Origin: Ursus arctos | Taxonomy: Eukaryota; Chordata; Mammalia; Carnivora; Ursidae | Assembly (NCBI RefSeq): GCF_023065955.2 | Contig: NW_026622763.1 | Span: 85,665,299-85,729,298, forward strand | Reading direction: 5' to 3' | DNA: 64,000 bases | Part shown: positions 60,131 to 64,000 of the stretch, piece by piece | How positions within the stretch are numbered: position 1 is the stretch's first letter | Layout: every line of letters begins with the position of its first letter | The notes under the pieces: model-generated | Seen by the model: only the letters and a program-made list of their open reading frames with translations | Told to the model about the DNA's origin: nothing | Database searches by the model: none | Translations under genes and position numbers: made by a program

Positions 60131-60395
60131 CTTTTTTTAGATAATACCACAAACTTTGATCTAAACCTCTTGGCATACACTTTGGAATGCTGTTATTCAC
60201 CAAAGGTTGAAGAGAGGCCTGGAAAACGTTTCCCAAAGAAAGAAAATGAGCAGGAAAAAAAATCCATAAAAATCAACCAAATTGAAGGAAGAATAGACAA
60301 AGACAGTCTGAAAAACTCTTATTCATATGAATCTGAATTCAATTCAGTGCTTTTCAAAACATACTTTGAAAAATTGATCTTATTTAAGTTTAAAA
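60131..60395 (+). repeat. Left arm of a long imperfect inverted repeat
   Basis: It begins with a T-run and a 24-bp word (60141-60164, ataataccacaaactttgat + ctaa) that is perfectly inverted at 61777-61800. It stays alignable inward through 'accaaaggttga', 'acaaagacagtctgaaaaac', 'attcatatgaa' and 'cagtgcttttcaaaacat'. I estimate 70-80% identity with the right arm. An 88-codon open frame (60170-60436) spans it. The other arm has stops in the equivalent frames, so coding is not supported. Confidence 0.8.
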
Positions 60396-61127
60396 ATATA
60401 AAGTGTCCTCTAATATCAAATATGGCAAATGAATGATATCAAACTAGAGCTCTCACAACTAACTTTTGAGAAATCAATAAATTCTGCCCCTCGGGCTCAT
60501 TTTGTGACACTTACACTTTTTTCCTTGTAAAATTTAATTGTCATATATTTCATATACCTCAGAATATGCCAAGTGTTCCACAGAGGTGAATAAACACTCT
60601 CTAACCTAACTTTTTCTTTTTTTTTTTTTTTGTTAACTACTTCATTTTATTGATACCATGGAATATATACATTTTAATATTAAAATGCCTCAATTTAAAA
60701 TAAATCAGAATGTAATTAAATCAGAATCTGTGCTCTTCTATCCCATCTGCATAAAAGCATAATTAATGTATAAATTTATGAATATCATGAAATTGCATAG
60801 GATGGCACTTTTACCAACATCCCTAAATATCAGAATTTAGTTTTGTTTTCTAGGATTATTCATTCAAGGGATTTTCATATTATCTTTCTTCATGTCTCAT
60901 TTAAATTTTTTTTCTTTATTCTTAATAAACTGGTAACATCTACCAATTTAGGACCCATTTATAAATTTCACTATTGTTTAAACTCTTTAAATCATCAAGG
61001 CCCTAAATAAATTCTATTCTATTTAGATAAGATAGAATCTCAAAGTTCTTGAGGCACTTTTCAGCATGAATCAATTTCCATTTTTGACTATCTCAATCCA
61101 CCGCATTTTAAACTATTTAAAACTTCT
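60396..61127. other. Interior of the inverted repeat, left part
   Basis: No gene or known transposon text. A T15 run (60617-60631) is followed 14 bases later by a reversed polyadenylation signal (AATAAA on the minus strand at 60646-60651). This could mark the 3' end of a minus-strand retrocopy of an unidentified transcript. Confidence 0.45.
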
Positions 61128-61348
61128 TTTTTTTTTTTTTAAGATTTTATTTACTTGACAGAGAGAGATACAGCGAGAGAGGAAACACAAGCAGGCAGAG
61201 TGGGAGAGGGAGAAGCAGGCTTCCCGCTGAGCAGGGAGCCCGATTCGGGGCTGGATGCTGGGCTCCATGCGGGGCTAGATCCCAGAATGCCGGGATCATG
61301 ACCTGAGCCAAAGGCAGATGCTTAACAACTGAGCCACCCAGGCGCCCT
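61128..61348 (-). mobile_element. Can-SINE inside the inverted repeat, with internal duplication-like segment
   Basis: A reverse-complement SINE with a T tail, 'acagcgagagaggaaacaca' and 'gtgggagagggagaagcagg', ending 'ccacccaggcgccc'. In place of one 'gcggggctcgatcc' motif there are two related motifs (about 61235-61275), an extra 20-25 bases that could be a subfamily trait. The TSD aactatttaaaacttct (61111-61127) pairs with aacaatttacaacttct (61349-61365), two mismatches. Confidence 0.93.
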
Positions 61349-61545
61349 AACAATTTACAACTTCTAAGTCCACTTCTAGATAACCTACCTTAACAGTGAA
61401 AAATATAATTAAATTAGTTTTAAGACTACAGGGTTCTATTTTTTTTAAAGTGAAATTGTACTTTGAGTTGGTTAAATTAAGTATTTTCTTAAAATACTGA
61501 GTTTACTAAAACACTGAATTATGAAAATATGCATCAAATTATTTT

Positions 61546-61810
61546 CAAACTTAGATTATTTTGCCAAGAATGTTTTGAACAGCACTGAGTTGAAAATATT
61601 ATACTCAGGTTTCATATGAATAAAAAGTTTTTCAAGCTGTCTTTGTCTAACCTTGCTTCATTTGGTTAATTTCTATGGATTCTTTCCAGCACATTTTTTG
61701 AACACATTTTCAAGGACTCTTTCTTCAAATACCCAGCTTTGGTGAGTTACAGCATCTCAAAATGTACCCAAGAGACTTAGATCAAAGTTTGTGGTATTAT
61801 ATAAAAAAAT
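61546..61810 (-). repeat. Right arm of a long imperfect inverted repeat
   Basis: Reverse complement of 60131-60395 at roughly 70-80% identity. Anchors in order are 'caaacttagattatttt', 'aatgttttgaacagcactga', 'ttcatatgaataaaaagttt', 'gctgtctttgtctaaccttg', 'catttggttaatttctatgg', 'agctttggtgagttacagca' and the perfect 24-bp end at 61777-61800. The two arms face each other as terminal inverted repeats would. Confidence 0.8.
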
Positions 61811-61974
61811 AAACAGTTAAAACAGATTATTATGGTTATTTTGAAAGTTTACTTATATTTCATCAACAAATTTTTATGCTACTTAGCAGTGTAGAAAGGG
61901 ACAAAATAAATATTAAAATAATCATAATTTGGTGACCTACTTTCAAGAAAAGTCAACTTTTAAAACTTCTGAAA

Positions 61975-63860
<1,886 letters not shown>

Positions 63861-63890
63861 TTTTTTTTTTTTTTTTTAAGAAATGGACTC

Positions 63891-64000
63891 GGGTGCCTGC
63901 ATGGCTCAGTCAGTTAAGGGATGGACTCTTGATTTCAGCTCAGGTCATGCTCCCAGGGCTGTAAGAAGGAGCTCCTTTGGGCTCTGCACTCAGTGGGAAG
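63891..64000 (+). mobile_element. Can-SINE, cut by the window end
   Basis: 'gggtgcctgcatggctcagt', 'cagttaagggatggactctt' and 'gatttcagctcaggtcatgc' form the tRNA-derived head. The 3' half and tail lie beyond the window. It sits in L1 sequence, just after a T18 run (63860-63877) bounded by 'aagaaacagact' and 'aagaaatggact'. Confidence 0.9.

Noticed and set aside
60170..60436. 88-codon Lys/Glu-rich frame in the left inverted-repeat arm
   Set aside because: It starts at TTG, and the homologous right arm has several stops in the matching frames. No sign of coding selection.

Overview
This is a gene-poor, AT-rich stretch of a mammalian nuclear genome. I found no protein-coding exon, no functional RNA gene, no promoter or CpG island, and no bacterial, phage or CRISPR content. 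The host is almost certainly a carnivore. Twelve tRNA-Lys-derived Can-SINEs are present, recognisable by heads like 'gggcacctgggtggctcag' and 'gccgaaggcagacgcttaacgactgagccaccc'. Several carry the long tail segment 'gaacacaagcagggggagtggga' with 'gccagcgagagag', which I associate from memory with bear, panda, seal and mustelid genomes. An arctoid caniform is therefore likely, but this is inference.

Layout. 1-9.2 kb: mostly unique AT-rich DNA with a decayed hAT transposase C-terminus (about 1.6 kb), an LTR-like repeat (2.4-2.8 kb), three SINEs, and L2 and MIR fragments. 9.26-13.28 kb: a nested locus in which a MER1-like hAT element is split by a 5'-truncated L1, and that L1 is split by a Can-SINE and carries a 21-bp-stem hairpin. 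13.4-22 kb: an L1 3' end, a SINE-interrupted LTR-like repeat, L2, MIR and another L1 3' end. 22.4-26.5 kb: two MIR-like sequences in opposite orientation share a perfect 75-bp block, and a MER20/MER5-type hAT element follows. 26.7-30 kb: no recognisable repeats, with several candidate conserved non-coding stretches. 30-35 kb: MIR, L2, LTR-like and three SINEs. 35-47 kb: long unique DNA with scattered MIR and L2 remnants. 47.5-50 kb: an ancient repeat holding a SINE, then L2. 50-54.5 kb: unique DNA with a candidate regulatory block at 51.65-51.99 kb. 54.6-59 kb: a 5'-truncated L1, MIR, L2 and a hAT element. 60.1-61.8 kb: a long imperfect inverted repeat (arms about 265 bp) enclosing a SINE. 62-64 kb: a 5'-truncated carnivore L1, then a SINE cut by the window end.

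All coding-like signal belongs to dead L1 ORF2 fragments, SINE antisense frames or chance AT-rich frames. The most interesting items are structural: the 75-bp identical inverted block, the L1-borne perfect hairpin, the 60-62 kb inverted repeat, the nested transposon chronology, and a few unique stretches that could be distal enhancers. I did not find a new multi-gene system. Repeat family names are from memory of consensus sequences and were not checked against a database.
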